A stretch of DNA of 64,000 bases, taken from assembly GCA_029982205.1 (NCBI GenBank), contig JARRCM010000009.1:1-64000 (forward strand). The letters are read 5' to 3'. The notes under the pieces were generated by a model that ran no database searches, was not told the DNA's origin, and saw only the letters and a program-made list of their open reading frames with translations. Made by a program: the position numbers and the translations under genes. Shown here one piece after another: positions 56,395-64,000 of this stretch; the stretch's first letter is position 1, and every line of letters starts with the position of its first letter. Source of the DNA: Thermosediminibacterales bacterium (GTDB taxonomy: Bacteria > Bacillota > Thermosediminibacteria > Koleobacterales > JARRCM01).

Positions 56395-56671
56395 ATCTTA
56401 ACAGTTTACTCAAAAAACCCTTCCCTTTCTGTTTTACATCTAATTCACTGTATTGATAACTCTTTATCGTTCCATCTATTGTCAATTCTCCATTATCTAA
56501 ATTTAGTTTTTTCATGTGCATGTTTTCTCCTTTTATTGTTAGCATTCCCATTGAAGTCTCTAAAATAACTTCTGTATCATTAAATTTTTCTACATTTATT
56601 ATTCCGCTGATATCCATAAGTTTCCTGTCTTTCAGAGTAACATTGTGTTTTAACTGTTTTTTTTCGTCCAC
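56393..56671 (-). CDS. yabP: Sporulation protein YabP
   Basis: A 92-residue protein of the YabP/YqfC family. It is mainly predicted beta strands, with the H-N-V-T-L-K-D-R-K-L-M-D-I-S-G-I start and M-L-T-I-K-G-E-N-M-H motif. It is part of the mother-cell spore programme together with YabQ. The GTG start is preceded by AAAGGAGGG. Confidence 0.9.
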   Translation of the reverse strand: MDEKKQLKHNVTLKDRKLMDISGIINVEKFNDTEVILETSMGMLTIKGENMHMKKLNLDNGELTIDGTIKSYQYSELDVKQKGKGFLSKLLR

Positions 56672-56855
56672 GCAACTCCCTCCTTTCTTTTGAAAGAGTT
56701 TTCTAACAAATCCTGAAATTGGTTAAACATCCTTAATTGATAAATATGCTTGTAAAATTTTTTTATGATTATGGTCTTTTGATGTTTTATGTTTAGCACA
56801 CTTCTTATAGAGACGATGAAACCCGACTTGATACCCTGTTGAGTACAAAAAAAAC

Positions 56856-56869
56856 GGCGTTAATACGCC
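56856..56869 (-). terminator. Terminator after the SpoIID-like gene
   Basis: GGCGT/ACGCC with TAAT loop, followed on the minus strand by TTTTTTTTG. It starts 4 bases past the stop. Confidence 0.8.
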
Positions 56870-56872
56870 ACT

Positions 56873-57838
56873 TTAATCCCAAAGGTTTACTATTTCAACA
56901 TCCTTAAAATAGTACTTCACTATCTCATCAGGTGATTTTCCTCTTTCAGCCATGATTTTTGCCCCCCATTGGGCCATTCCCACACCATGGCCGAATCCCT
57001 TTCCTTCAATTATTACTTTACCGTTTTCAAGCCGAAGACTTGAAAGCAGTGTCGAACGCATTCTCATGGGATCCAGGGCAATTCGGACATCCGGTGCGGC
57101 TATTTCAGTTCCGTTAATTCTTAAAGTTACTGCCCTTCCGGAGGGTCCCCTTTTCCCCACGGAAATGCTCCTAATTTCACCAAAATCTTTCCCCAATTTT
57201 TGTTTTATTCTGCTTCTAAACTCTTCAGCAATGAAAGATGCTGACCAGCTGCTTTCAGGGCCTACTCCGCCATCAGGAGATTTAACAATTTTAATGTAAG
57301 GAGGCTCTGCTTCTTCAAAAGCCAGGCCTTCTTTAGCTGTGGCGGTTAGCCCTCCCGAATGTGAGTGAAACCATGCGTTTATAAACTTTCCATTGTAAAC
57401 CGCAACCTTACCCCGGGTCATTTCCACAGCCCTTTTGATCCTGTCATTAATATTATCAGGATTCCATGCCTGGGCTTCTTTAAAGTCAGTGGAGATGTCA
57501 GCACCTCCATATTTTGACCCGCCTTTTGATTCAATAAAGTATAATACATAGGTCCGAGCTACAATCGCCTGGGCTGCTAGGGCTTCTACAGGCCAGTAAT
57601 TTTTCATTTCACCTGCTATTACTCCAGTTACATATTCTTCAATGTTCATCTTTTTATTCTTTTTTTCATCTACTAAATATACTGTTAGTTGTGGTTCTTT
57701 TCCCGGGCCCCGGCTTATTTTAGCGGGTATTTCAGGTTTTTTTACGGGTTTTCTAAAAGGGCTTCTAATACATCCTGCAATACTTATTATTAAAAACAAT
57801 ACCAGAAAAACGGAAACCCATTTAACAATTTTTTTCAT
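56873..57838 (-). CDS. SpoIID/LytB-domain lipoprotein
   Basis: A 321-residue exported protein with signal and lipobox S-I-A-G-C (Cys23). The SpoIID domain starts near residue 50 (V-Y-L-V-D), with E-E-Y-V-T-G-V-I-A-G-E-M, A-L-A-A-Q-A-I-V-A-R-T-Y, the H-S-H-S-G-G zinc region and G-F-G-H-G-V-G-M-A-Q-W-G-A. SpoIID enzymes cleave peptide-free glycan (lytic transglycosylase) during engulfment. It may be SpoIID itself or a paralogue; in Bacillus spoIID is elsewhere. It takes the place where yabO is usually found. ATG 57838 follows GGGAGG by 9 bases. Confidence 0.85.
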   Translation of the reverse strand: MKKIVKWVSVFLVLFLIISIAGCIRSPFRKPVKKPEIPAKISRGPGKEPQLTVYLVDEKKNKKMNIEEYVTGVIAGEMKNYWPVEALAAQAIVARTYVLYFIESKGGSKYGGADISTDFKEAQAWNPDNINDRIKRAVEMTRGKVAVYNGKFINAWFHSHSGGLTATAKEGLAFEEAEPPYIKIVKSPDGGVGPESSWSASFIAEEFRSRIKQKLGKDFGEIRSISVGKRGPSGRAVTLRINGTEIAAPDVRIALDPMRMRSTLLSSLRLENGKVIIEGKGFGHGVGMAQWGAKIMAERGKSPDEIVKYYFKDVEIVNLWD

Positions 57839-57916
57839 TAAAAACAACCTCCCTGAAATTTACGTCACATCTTTATTATCCTCTCTCATTTGAAAAATAT
57901 ACCGCTTAACAAAAAC

Positions 57917-57949
57917 AAAAGATCAGGTCCTTTCAAGACCTGATCTTTT
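57917..57949. terminator. Terminator after hup
   Basis: 13-bp perfect stem AAAAGATCAGGTC/GACCTGATCTTTT with a 7-base loop and T-runs on both strands. Confidence 0.88.
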
Positions 57950-57966
57950 TATTAGACCACCCCAAT

Positions 57967-58242
57967 TTATTTATTTACACTGTCTTTTAGTGCTTTTCCT
58001 GCTTTAAATGCTGGAATCTTGGCGGCAGGGATTTCGATTTCTTCACCCGTTTGAGGATTTCTCCCTTTTCTGGCACTGCGCTCTCTGACTTCAAAAGTTC
58101 CGAATCCAACCAGCTGAACCTTTTCCCCATTTACGAGTGCTTCTTCTACACTTTCAACAAATGCGTTCAATGCTTTTTCAGAATCCTTTTTGGTTAATCC
58201 GCTTTTTTCTGAAATACTGGTTATTAATTCTGCTTTATTCAA
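57967..58242 (-). CDS. hup: DNA-binding protein HU
   Basis: A 91-residue histone-like protein that bends and compacts DNA as a dimer. N-terminal helices ([15 protein letters not shown]), the [10 protein letters not shown]-x-A-R-x-G-R-N-P-Q-T-G arm motif and the V-N-K end are all standard. TTG start preceded by AAGGAGGG. Located after mazG as in many Clostridia. Confidence 0.97.
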   Translation of the reverse strand: MNKAELITSISEKSGLTKKDSEKALNAFVESVEEALVNGEKVQLVGFGTFEVRERSARKGRNPQTGEEIEIPAAKIPAFKAGKALKDSVNK

Positions 58243-58311
58243 ACTTTTTCCCTCCTTGTAAAATATATGGTTTTCTATATTGTCTATTCTCTAAAATAAC
58301 CAAAAGTCCTG

Positions 58312-59802
58312 CTATTTATAGCATTTTTTGTTGTTTTTTTTCACATTTAGCATATGTTTCCCCTCATTCCACAATTTATCCATTTCATTAAGAGTCATAT
58401 CCTTCAAATCCTTATTAAGTTTTTTTGCAGTTTCCTCGATATAAGAAAATCTCTTAATAAACTTTCTGTTTGTTAGATCTAATGCTAATTCGGGATTTAC
58501 TCCTAAAAACCTGGCAACATTCACCACTGCAAATAGTGTATCACCCAGTTCTTCCTTTATTTTATCTCGATTTGCTGAATTGTATACTTGTTTTAGTTCT
58601 TCTATCTCTTCAAAAACTTTCTCGAAGGCGTCTTCAACCCGATCCCAATCAAACCCCACCAGTGCTGCCTTTTGCTGAATCTTAAAAGCCCTCATCAAAG
58701 CAGGCAGTGTTTTCGGGATGTCTTTCAAAGTATCTGTGTAAGTGTTTATATCCTTTTCCCGTTTTTTTATCTCTTCCCAATTTTTAAGAACAAGTTCTGA
58801 AGTTTTAATGTTTTTGCCGCCAAAAATATGAGGATGACGCCTTATCATCTTTTTGCTAACAGAAGTTATGACATCATAAATATCAAATTCTTCGTTTTCT
58901 TTTGCAATCTGTGCATGAAACACTATTTGCAAAAGAAGGTCTCCCAATTCTTCGGCTAACCCTTTCCAGTCTTTCTCATCGATTTTCTCTAACACTTCAT
59001 AAGTTTCTTCTAACAAAAATTGTTTTAACGAGGTGTGGTCCTGTTCAAGGTCCCAAGGGCAGCCGTTCTCCCCACGCAAAACAGCCATAATTTCTACTAA
59101 ATCTTTCATTTCAAATCTGTCTTTGTTTTTAAGGCTTAGAGGAGGTATGTAAAGTGTTGTTAAATGGTCTATCCAGGGTTGACGGTCAAGTTCATAAAGG
59201 GGAATTTTTTTTACAATTTCATCCGGGGTTCCGGCAGCTTTTATTAAAACAACTTCAAATTCATCAGGATAAAATTCCATAAGGTTAATTTTGACTTGAG
59301 ACGCAACCAAAGGACTGTATATTTGTGTAACGATATTTCCACATTTTGTATCAGGCATGTCCATTTGAAGTGCATCTATGAGTTTTATGCCGTTAATAGG
59401 ATTTATATTTAAAGAAACAAAAACTGAATCCAAAAAGCTTACAGCAGGCATTATTTTCACATCTATATTATTCTGCTCGGCTTTTTTAACAAGAATCTCA
59501 ACTGAGCTTTCAGCTACCATTGGGTTTCCCGGTACCGCATATACAATTCTGGAATATTTTAATGCTTCCTTCATAAGATGTTTTACTATGTCCTCATAAA
59601 CCTGTTCAAACCGTTGATTTCTGTCATATACCCAGTCAAAACTAATGTAGTTTATACCATAATCAGGAAGTTTTTTTGCTATTGGGTGTCTTTCTGTTCT
59701 TAAAAACACTTTGTCGGCATTTTTCATGGCCTCTAGGGCGCCGAGAGTCAAAGTGTTTTCATTTCCCGGGCCAAGCCCTATCACTGTTATTATATTTTTC
59801 AT
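58312..59802 (-). CDS. mazG: MazG nucleotide pyrophosphohydrolase fused to a tetrapyrrole-methylase-like domain
   Basis: A 496-residue YabN-type fusion. Residues 1-220 form a SAM-dependent (tetrapyrrole) methylase-like domain (I-G-L-G-P-G-N, residues 9-15; V-Y-A-V-P-G-N-P). From about 235 come two MazG repeats (C-P-W-D-L-E-Q-D-H-T-S-L ... E-E-T-Y-E-V-L-E; then the E-E-L-G-D segment twice), which remove aberrant NTPs. The fusion is the usual form in Gram-positive spore formers. It overlaps no gene; 3 bases separate it from the flippase upstream. Confidence 0.94.
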   Translation of the reverse strand: MKNIITVIGLGPGNENTLTLGALEAMKNADKVFLRTERHPIAKKLPDYGINYISFDWVYDRNQRFEQVYEDIVKHLMKEALKYSRIVYAVPGNPMVAESSVEILVKKAEQNNIDVKIMPAVSFLDSVFVSLNINPINGIKLIDALQMDMPDTKCGNIVTQIYSPLVASQVKINLMEFYPDEFEVVLIKAAGTPDEIVKKIPLYELDRQPWIDHLTTLYIPPLSLKNKDRFEMKDLVEIMAVLRGENGCPWDLEQDHTSLKQFLLEETYEVLEKIDEKDWKGLAEELGDLLLQIVFHAQIAKENEEFDIYDVITSVSKKMIRRHPHIFGGKNIKTSELVLKNWEEIKKREKDINTYTDTLKDIPKTLPALMRAFKIQQKAALVGFDWDRVEDAFEKVFEEIEELKQVYNSANRDKIKEELGDTLFAVVNVARFLGVNPELALDLTNRKFIKRFSYIEETAKKLNKDLKDMTLNEMDKLWNEGKHMLNVKKNNKKCYK

Positions 59803-59805
59803 GCT

Positions 59806-61416
59806 CTACCCCCTTGTTATTCCAATCTTACTCAAAATTCTTGCAATCACAGGTCCCCATCTGGGTATTAACTCAAGGTCTTTTTCTGATATCCCGCCGA
59901 TACTCAACAACATTAAGACATATATAATTCCCCCAATGCTTATAGCTGATAGGGTAGCTAGAGTATTACTGCCTAACAGGGCCAAAGCTCTATCATATGT
60001 AAACAAAACCGCAATACCCATTGAAGCAACTGCAATCAGTGGTTTTATTATCATTTGCTTCAAATTCATATTTATACCTATATACCTGTTTACCGCCATA
60101 ACATTAAGCATAGATGCAACAAGGTAACCCCCGACTGTACCTATAGCGGCGCCCCTAATGTTTATCGCAGGTATTCCTGTAAGAGTAAAATTAAGAACCA
60201 CTTTTACAATTGCACCCATCAGCAAATTTTTAACAGGGACCATTGTTCTTCCTGTGCCCTGGAGAATCCCTGCAGAAGTCTGGTTTAGGGTTAGAAAAAT
60301 CACACCAAACGCCAGTACCGAAAGGGGCACTCCTGCTTCAGGATTGTCATAGAGCATTTCACAAATTGGTGTTGCCAGAAGGTATAAGCCAATGGATGAC
60401 GGCAAACCGAATATAATAGTCAACCTAATCCCTGTAGTAACCTTTGAGACTACCAGCCTGTGGTTCTTACGAGCAATAGATTCGGAAATGGCCGGCACTA
60501 AACTGGCCGCAAGAGCTATAGTAAGTATTGGAGGAAGATTTACCAAAGGGCCTGCCATTCCTGTTAAATACCCGAAAAGTGTTGTGGCCTGTTCAACACT
60601 AAACCCGGCAACTAAAAGGCGTCGATTTACAATAGCTGTATCAGCTAGATTCATGATAGGTATTATTAATCCGCCGAGAGTTATTGGAACTGCAAAAGCA
60701 AAAAGCTGGTAAACTATTGATAAAATGCTTTCCTGCTTTATTGTTCTGTCATTTGCTATTTCATTCATAATAAACGACTTTTTTCGCTGGAAAATTACCA
60801 AAAGAATTATAAGACCCATAATGGCGCCCACTACAGGCCCAAACGCAGCACCGGCAGCTGCATACTTTACTCCTTTAGGCATTAATATAATCACGAGAAT
60901 AAACACTGCAGCCACTCTGCCCACCTGTTCTACAACTTGAGAAACAGCAGATGGTATCATGTTTTGCATTCCCTGAAAGAACCCTCTATATGCAGACATT
61001 ATTGAAACAAAGAATATAGCAGGAGCTATGCTCACAAGAGGATAAAACGCTTCGGGATTTGCTATTATCTTTTCAGCAATAAAACGGGCGCCTAAAAGCA
61101 GTGTAGCTGAAAATATGATACCTATAGTTGTTAAAATAAGCAATGAAACTTTAAACACCCGGTACGCTCCCCGGGGATTGTTTAAAGCCCTTCTTTCTGC
61201 AACCATTTTTGATATTGCCGTAGGTAAACCTGCTGTTGAAATAGAAAGCAGAGTTACATATATAGGATATGCCATCTGGTACAGCCCCATGCCTTCACCC
61301 TGAATCAGCCGTGACAGGGGAATCCGATAAAGCGCTCCTAAAAGTTTAACAATTAATCCTGCAGCTGTCAGAACTAATGTTCCTTCAAGAAAGGTTTGTT
61401 TTCGGTGTTTTTCCAT
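59806..61416 (-). CDS. SpoVB/MurJ-type polysaccharide (lipid II) flippase
   Basis: A 536-residue MOP-superfamily membrane protein with about 14 helices. The early R-I-P-L-S-R-L-I-Q-G-E-G-M-G-L-Y-Q-M-A-Y-P motif is the signature of the SpoVB/YabM/YtgP group, which flips peptidoglycan lipid II or a related lipid carrier. Position between spoVT and mazG corresponds to yabM in B. subtilis. ATG 61416 follows GGAAGGCGG by 10 bases; the longer open frame lacks a ribosome site. Confidence 0.9.
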   Translation of the reverse strand: MEKHRKQTFLEGTLVLTAAGLIVKLLGALYRIPLSRLIQGEGMGLYQMAYPIYVTLLSISTAGLPTAISKMVAERRALNNPRGAYRVFKVSLLILTTIGIIFSATLLLGARFIAEKIIANPEAFYPLVSIAPAIFFVSIMSAYRGFFQGMQNMIPSAVSQVVEQVGRVAAVFILVIILMPKGVKYAAAGAAFGPVVGAIMGLIILLVIFQRKKSFIMNEIANDRTIKQESILSIVYQLFAFAVPITLGGLIIPIMNLADTAIVNRRLLVAGFSVEQATTLFGYLTGMAGPLVNLPPILTIALAASLVPAISESIARKNHRLVVSKVTTGIRLTIIFGLPSSIGLYLLATPICEMLYDNPEAGVPLSVLAFGVIFLTLNQTSAGILQGTGRTMVPVKNLLMGAIVKVVLNFTLTGIPAINIRGAAIGTVGGYLVASMLNVMAVNRYIGINMNLKQMIIKPLIAVASMGIAVLFTYDRALALLGSNTLATLSAISIGGIIYVLMLLSIGGISEKDLELIPRWGPVIARILSKIGITRG

Positions 61417-61595
61417 TGATAAAAATCCGCCTTCCCTAGAAAAATCCAATCTGCTATAATCTATAATAATCTACAATACATTATAGCTTATATCTAATAA
61501 AAAGAGAAGTTGATCGACTTTTAAACTTTAAAACAAAAAAGAATAGCAACCAACGGCTACTATTCTCGTTCTTTATAATTTCAATTGTTTTATAT

Positions 61596-62153
61596 TTACT
61601 GTTCCATCTGTTTAGCCAAAAATCCTGCCGCCGTTTCGGCTAATTTAACCTCCAGATCACCCATTTTAACGTTTTCGTCTTTTGAAAGCAGTATAACGGA
61701 TCCGATAGGATCCCCTTCAGCTATGATAGGTGTTATAACCTCTGCAGTATATTTGTAACGGTTTTCTTCTTCATCTGCACTAATCCTGTAATATTTGCCA
61801 TCACCTTTATTAACCAAAACTGTCTTTCGCTCTTCCATAATTTTTTCAATATCCGGACTTATAGGCTTATCTAAAAATTCTTTTTTAGGCGCCCCGGCCA
61901 CAGCTATTATTGCATCTCGATCAGCAATACAGGTAATATGATTTACTGCCTCATGAAGGGAATCGGCATATTCCTTGGCAAAATCGCCCAATTCTCCAAT
62001 TGGAGAATATTTTTTCAGAATAACCTCGCCCTCTCTATCGGTAAAAATCTCTAAGGGGTCTCCTTCGCGAATTCTTAAAGTCCGCCTAATCTCTTTAGGG
62101 ATGACGACTCTGCCCAAATCATCAATCCGTCTGACTATCCCTGTTGCCTTCAT
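61596..62153 (-). CDS. spoVT: Stage V sporulation regulator SpoVT
   Basis: A 185-residue forespore regulator. The N-terminal AbrB-like swapped-hairpin domain (T-G-I-V-R-R-I-D-D-L-G-R-V-V-I-P-K-E-I-R, residues 4-23) is followed by a GAF domain (about 55-185). ATG 62153 has AGGAGGG 6 bases upstream, and length is close to the 178 of B. subtilis. Its place downstream of mfd and a PpiC foldase is conserved. Confidence 0.96.
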   Translation of the reverse strand: MKATGIVRRIDDLGRVVIPKEIRRTLRIREGDPLEIFTDREGEVILKKYSPIGELGDFAKEYADSLHEAVNHITCIADRDAIIAVAGAPKKEFLDKPISPDIEKIMEERKTVLVNKGDGKYYRISADEEENRYKYTAEVITPIIAEGDPIGSVILLSKDENVKMGDLEVKLAETAAGFLAKQMEQ

Positions 62154-62269
62154 TACCATCCCTCCTTTTTCTGCATTAATTAACAATTACGTCCTTCCAT
62201 AAATAGTATATAGCTTTTTTATGGTTTTTATTCATGAGGAATGAGTAAAAAGAAGGCAATGTAATATTT

Positions 62270-63250
62270 TTACAGATATTTCTTTATCCTGGATTTATCC
62301 TTCCATTCATTGAGTCTTTCTGTAAAAACTTCATTCTTTCTGTCACTAAGCAGCATTTTTCTGATTTCATTTTCTACTTCTTGAAATTCATATACTGGAT
62401 ATATTTTCTTGTCTTCAACTTTAATTATATGATAACCAAAGTCTGTTTTCACAATATCGCTTACCTGACCTGGCTCCAGCTCAAAGGCTGCTTTTTCGAA
62501 GGGAGCTACCATTTGACCTCGGCGAAAATACCCTAAGTCTCCACCTTTTTCAGCGCTTTCAGGGTCCTCAGAATTTTTTTTCGCCAATTCCGCAAAATCT
62601 GCGCCGTCTTTGATCTGTTTTAAAATTTCTCTGGCTTTTTCTTCGGAAGATACAAGGATATGCCTTGCTCTAACCTCATCAGGTGATTCTTTAAATTCAT
62701 TTATATGGAGGTCATAATATTCCTTAACTTCTTTTTCTGTAACTTCTACATCTCTAGTTACTTCATCAAGTAACCTGGAGTATAACATCTCTTGTGTCAC
62801 ATTCTTTTTTACGTCATCTAAACTTAGCCCCTGTTCTTTTAGAAACTCTTCAAAATTTTGCTCTCCTCCAAACTGGGTTTTCAGTTCATCAAGCCTTTTT
62901 TCAAGCTCGTCTTCTGTGATTTCAATTCCACGTTTTTTTGCTTCCTGTTCAATAATAACATTGTTAATCATGTCTTCAAGCAGCTGTTTTTTTATATTTT
63001 CCATAGTGGTTTTTCCTTCTTCAGATTCAAGAACATCTTCTCCGTAGTGTTTCTTTAACATTTCCTCTATATCTTGTAGGTTTTTGTCATATTCGCTTTT
63101 AAGGATTTTTTCATCGTTTACAACCGCTACTACTTCCTGGCCATCTATGGTTTTACCGATTTTTTCTTCTTTTTTTATAAGGTTACAGCCGGTTAAAGAT
63201 AATATTGTTAAAATAACAAGCAGAACATAAAACACCTTTTTTTGATTCAA
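62270..63250 (-). CDS. PpiC-type peptidyl-prolyl isomerase lipoprotein (PrsA/SurA-like)
   Basis: A 326-residue extracytoplasmic foldase. Signal with lipobox S-L-T-G-C (Cys22), an N-terminal SurA/trigger-like helical domain (about 40-190) and a parvulin domain (about 195-285: [30 protein letters not shown]). TTG 63250 is chosen because GGGAG lies 10 bases before it; a GTG three codons earlier is too close. It probably assists folding of secreted proteins. Confidence 0.88.
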   Translation of the reverse strand: MNQKKVFYVLLVILTILSLTGCNLIKKEEKIGKTIDGQEVVAVVNDEKILKSEYDKNLQDIEEMLKKHYGEDVLESEEGKTTMENIKKQLLEDMINNVIIEQEAKKRGIEITEDELEKRLDELKTQFGGEQNFEEFLKEQGLSLDDVKKNVTQEMLYSRLLDEVTRDVEVTEKEVKEYYDLHINEFKESPDEVRARHILVSSEEKAREILKQIKDGADFAELAKKNSEDPESAEKGGDLGYFRRGQMVAPFEKAAFELEPGQVSDIVKTDFGYHIIKVEDKKIYPVYEFQEVENEIRKMLLSDRKNEVFTERLNEWKDKSRIKKYL

Positions 63251-63306
63251 TATTTCCACTCTCCCTTATTTTTAAAACATATAGTTAAGCTTGACCAACA
63301 ATAATA

Positions 63307-64000
63307 TTATACTATAGTTGCTTTCGTCTGGAAAGATTTAAGGTCTTCCAATATCTTCTCTACCCTCTGCGCTAATTCATAATTTTGGGCTCCTTTCGTT
63401 TTAAAAACAAAATACGGTGGTGTCTTTGCTGTGAAAACTAATCTTCGGGAATAACGGTTTATAAGTTTTAACACTGTTTCCCTGGCAATAGATTTGTCTT
63501 TCTCAAAAGTTAAGGTTACGTTTTCTCCTTTTTGTATAACCGAAGCTATCCCTGTTTCACGCGCATATATTTTAATTCGAGAAAACGCCAAGAGATTACG
63601 GGCTGCTTCAGGTATATCACCAAACCTGTCTTCCATTTCTTCTTCTATGTCATTTACTTCAGCAATAGTTTCACTGTTGGCTATTCTTTTATAAAACTCC
63701 ACTTTATATGCAGGTTTTATATATTCATCACTGATATAAGCATCTATTTTCAAATCTATTACAGGTTCTGTAGAAACCGCATCTTGTTTTTCTTTACCTT
63801 TCAGCTCTGCCACTGTCTCTTCAAGCATACGACAGTAAAGTTCAAACCCCACAGCAACCATATGCCCATGCTGTTGTGCTCCTAAAATGTTGCCAGCGCC
63901 ACGAATTTCCAAGTCCCTAAGAGCAATTTTAAATCCTGAACCAAACTCGGTAAACTCTTTAATGGCTGCAAGCCTCTTCTCGGCGATTTCGGACAATACC
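63307..64000 (-). CDS. mfd: Transcription-repair coupling factor Mfd, C-terminal fragment
   Basis: The last 231 or so residues; the frame is open to the window edge, so the 5' part is outside. R-L-A-A-I-K-E-F-T-E-F-G-S-G-F-K-I-A (helicase domain end, with motif VI-like R-D-L-E-I-R-G-A-G) and the C-terminal TRCF domain (I-S-D-E-Y-I, then E-M-E-D-R-F-G-D-I-P) are clear. Mfd removes stalled RNA polymerase and recruits UvrA. It opens the conserved mfd-foldase-spoVT series. Confidence 0.95.
   Translation of the reverse strand, partial: VLSEIAEKRLAAIKEFTEFGSGFKIALRDLEIRGAGNILGAQQHGHMVAVGFELYCRMLEETVAELKGKEKQDAVSTEPVIDLKIDAYISDEYIKPAYKVEFYKRIANSETIAEVNDIEEEMEDRFGDIPEAARNLLAFSRIKIYARETGIASVIQKGENVTLTFEKDKSIARETVLKLINRYSRRLVFTAKTPPYFVFKTKGAQNYELAQRVEKILEDLKSFQTKATIV

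Overview
The window comes from a low-GC, endospore-forming, anaerobic Firmicute, most likely a thermophilic or syntrophic member of the Clostridia (Thermosediminibacterales/Thermoanaerobacterales-like; this placement is inferred from gene content, not measured). The evidence: spoIIE, spoVT, yabP, yabQ and a spoIID-like gene are present. Both ribonucleotide reductases are oxygen-independent (class II and class III). There is a tungstate transporter under a molybdenum/tungsten-cofactor-type riboswitch, and B12-dependent methylmalonyl-CoA enzymes. Almost everything is on the minus strand; only the left-edge GDT1 gene, glnR and one CPBP-type membrane protein are on plus. TTG start codons are common.

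Region 1 (297-10969) is a catabolic island. It contains an FMN old-yellow-enzyme-like reductase, a LacI regulator, a complete TRAP transporter (DctP, DctQ, DctM), a cupin, a zinc alcohol dehydrogenase, a fumarate-reductase-like flavoprotein, KDPG aldolase and KDG kinase. It ends in 2-keto-3-deoxygluconate metabolism but has no recognisable sugar-acid dehydratase, so its entry substrate is unknown. Region 2 (11063-16259) is an nrdD-nrdG-nrdJ operon. Region 3 (16258-17312) is a very AT-rich pair: an 84-residue orphan protein and a single-HKD phospholipase-D-type nuclease with a restriction-enzyme-like C-terminal winged helix. It is a candidate defence or toxin module. Region 4 (17501-22850) holds a DUF4015 lipoprotein, tupABC with promoter, riboswitch and attenuator, and a patatin-like lipase.

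Region 5 (22825-37594) is housekeeping: lysS, greA, a conserved two-gene HTH/'quinate dehydrogenase-like' pair, dus, coaX with an ECF pantothenate S component, methylmalonyl-CoA epimerase and mutase large subunit, divergent glnA/glnR, and folE-folP-folK. Region 6 (37597-45267) is an accessory block: a sigma54 enhancer-binding protein, a sigma54 promoter, then acyl-CoA dehydrogenase, EtfB, EtfA and a CaiB-type CoA-transferase (a carnitine/crotonobetaine-like reduction module). YdcZ-, FlK- and DedA-like genes follow.

Region 7 (45313-64000) is the classic Bacillus/Clostridium mfd-to-ftsH sporulation and division region in conserved order: mfd, a PpiC-type foldase, spoVT, spoVB/murJ-like, mazG, hup, spoIID-like, yabP, yabQ, divIC, yabR, ppx, two tRNA-Met genes, spoIIE, yabS, yabT-like kinase, tilS, hpt and ftsH. 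The spoIIE promoter shows the unusual 21-bp spacer and candidate Spo0A boxes, which implies that the gene starts at 53461 rather than at the upstream in-frame ATG at 53563.
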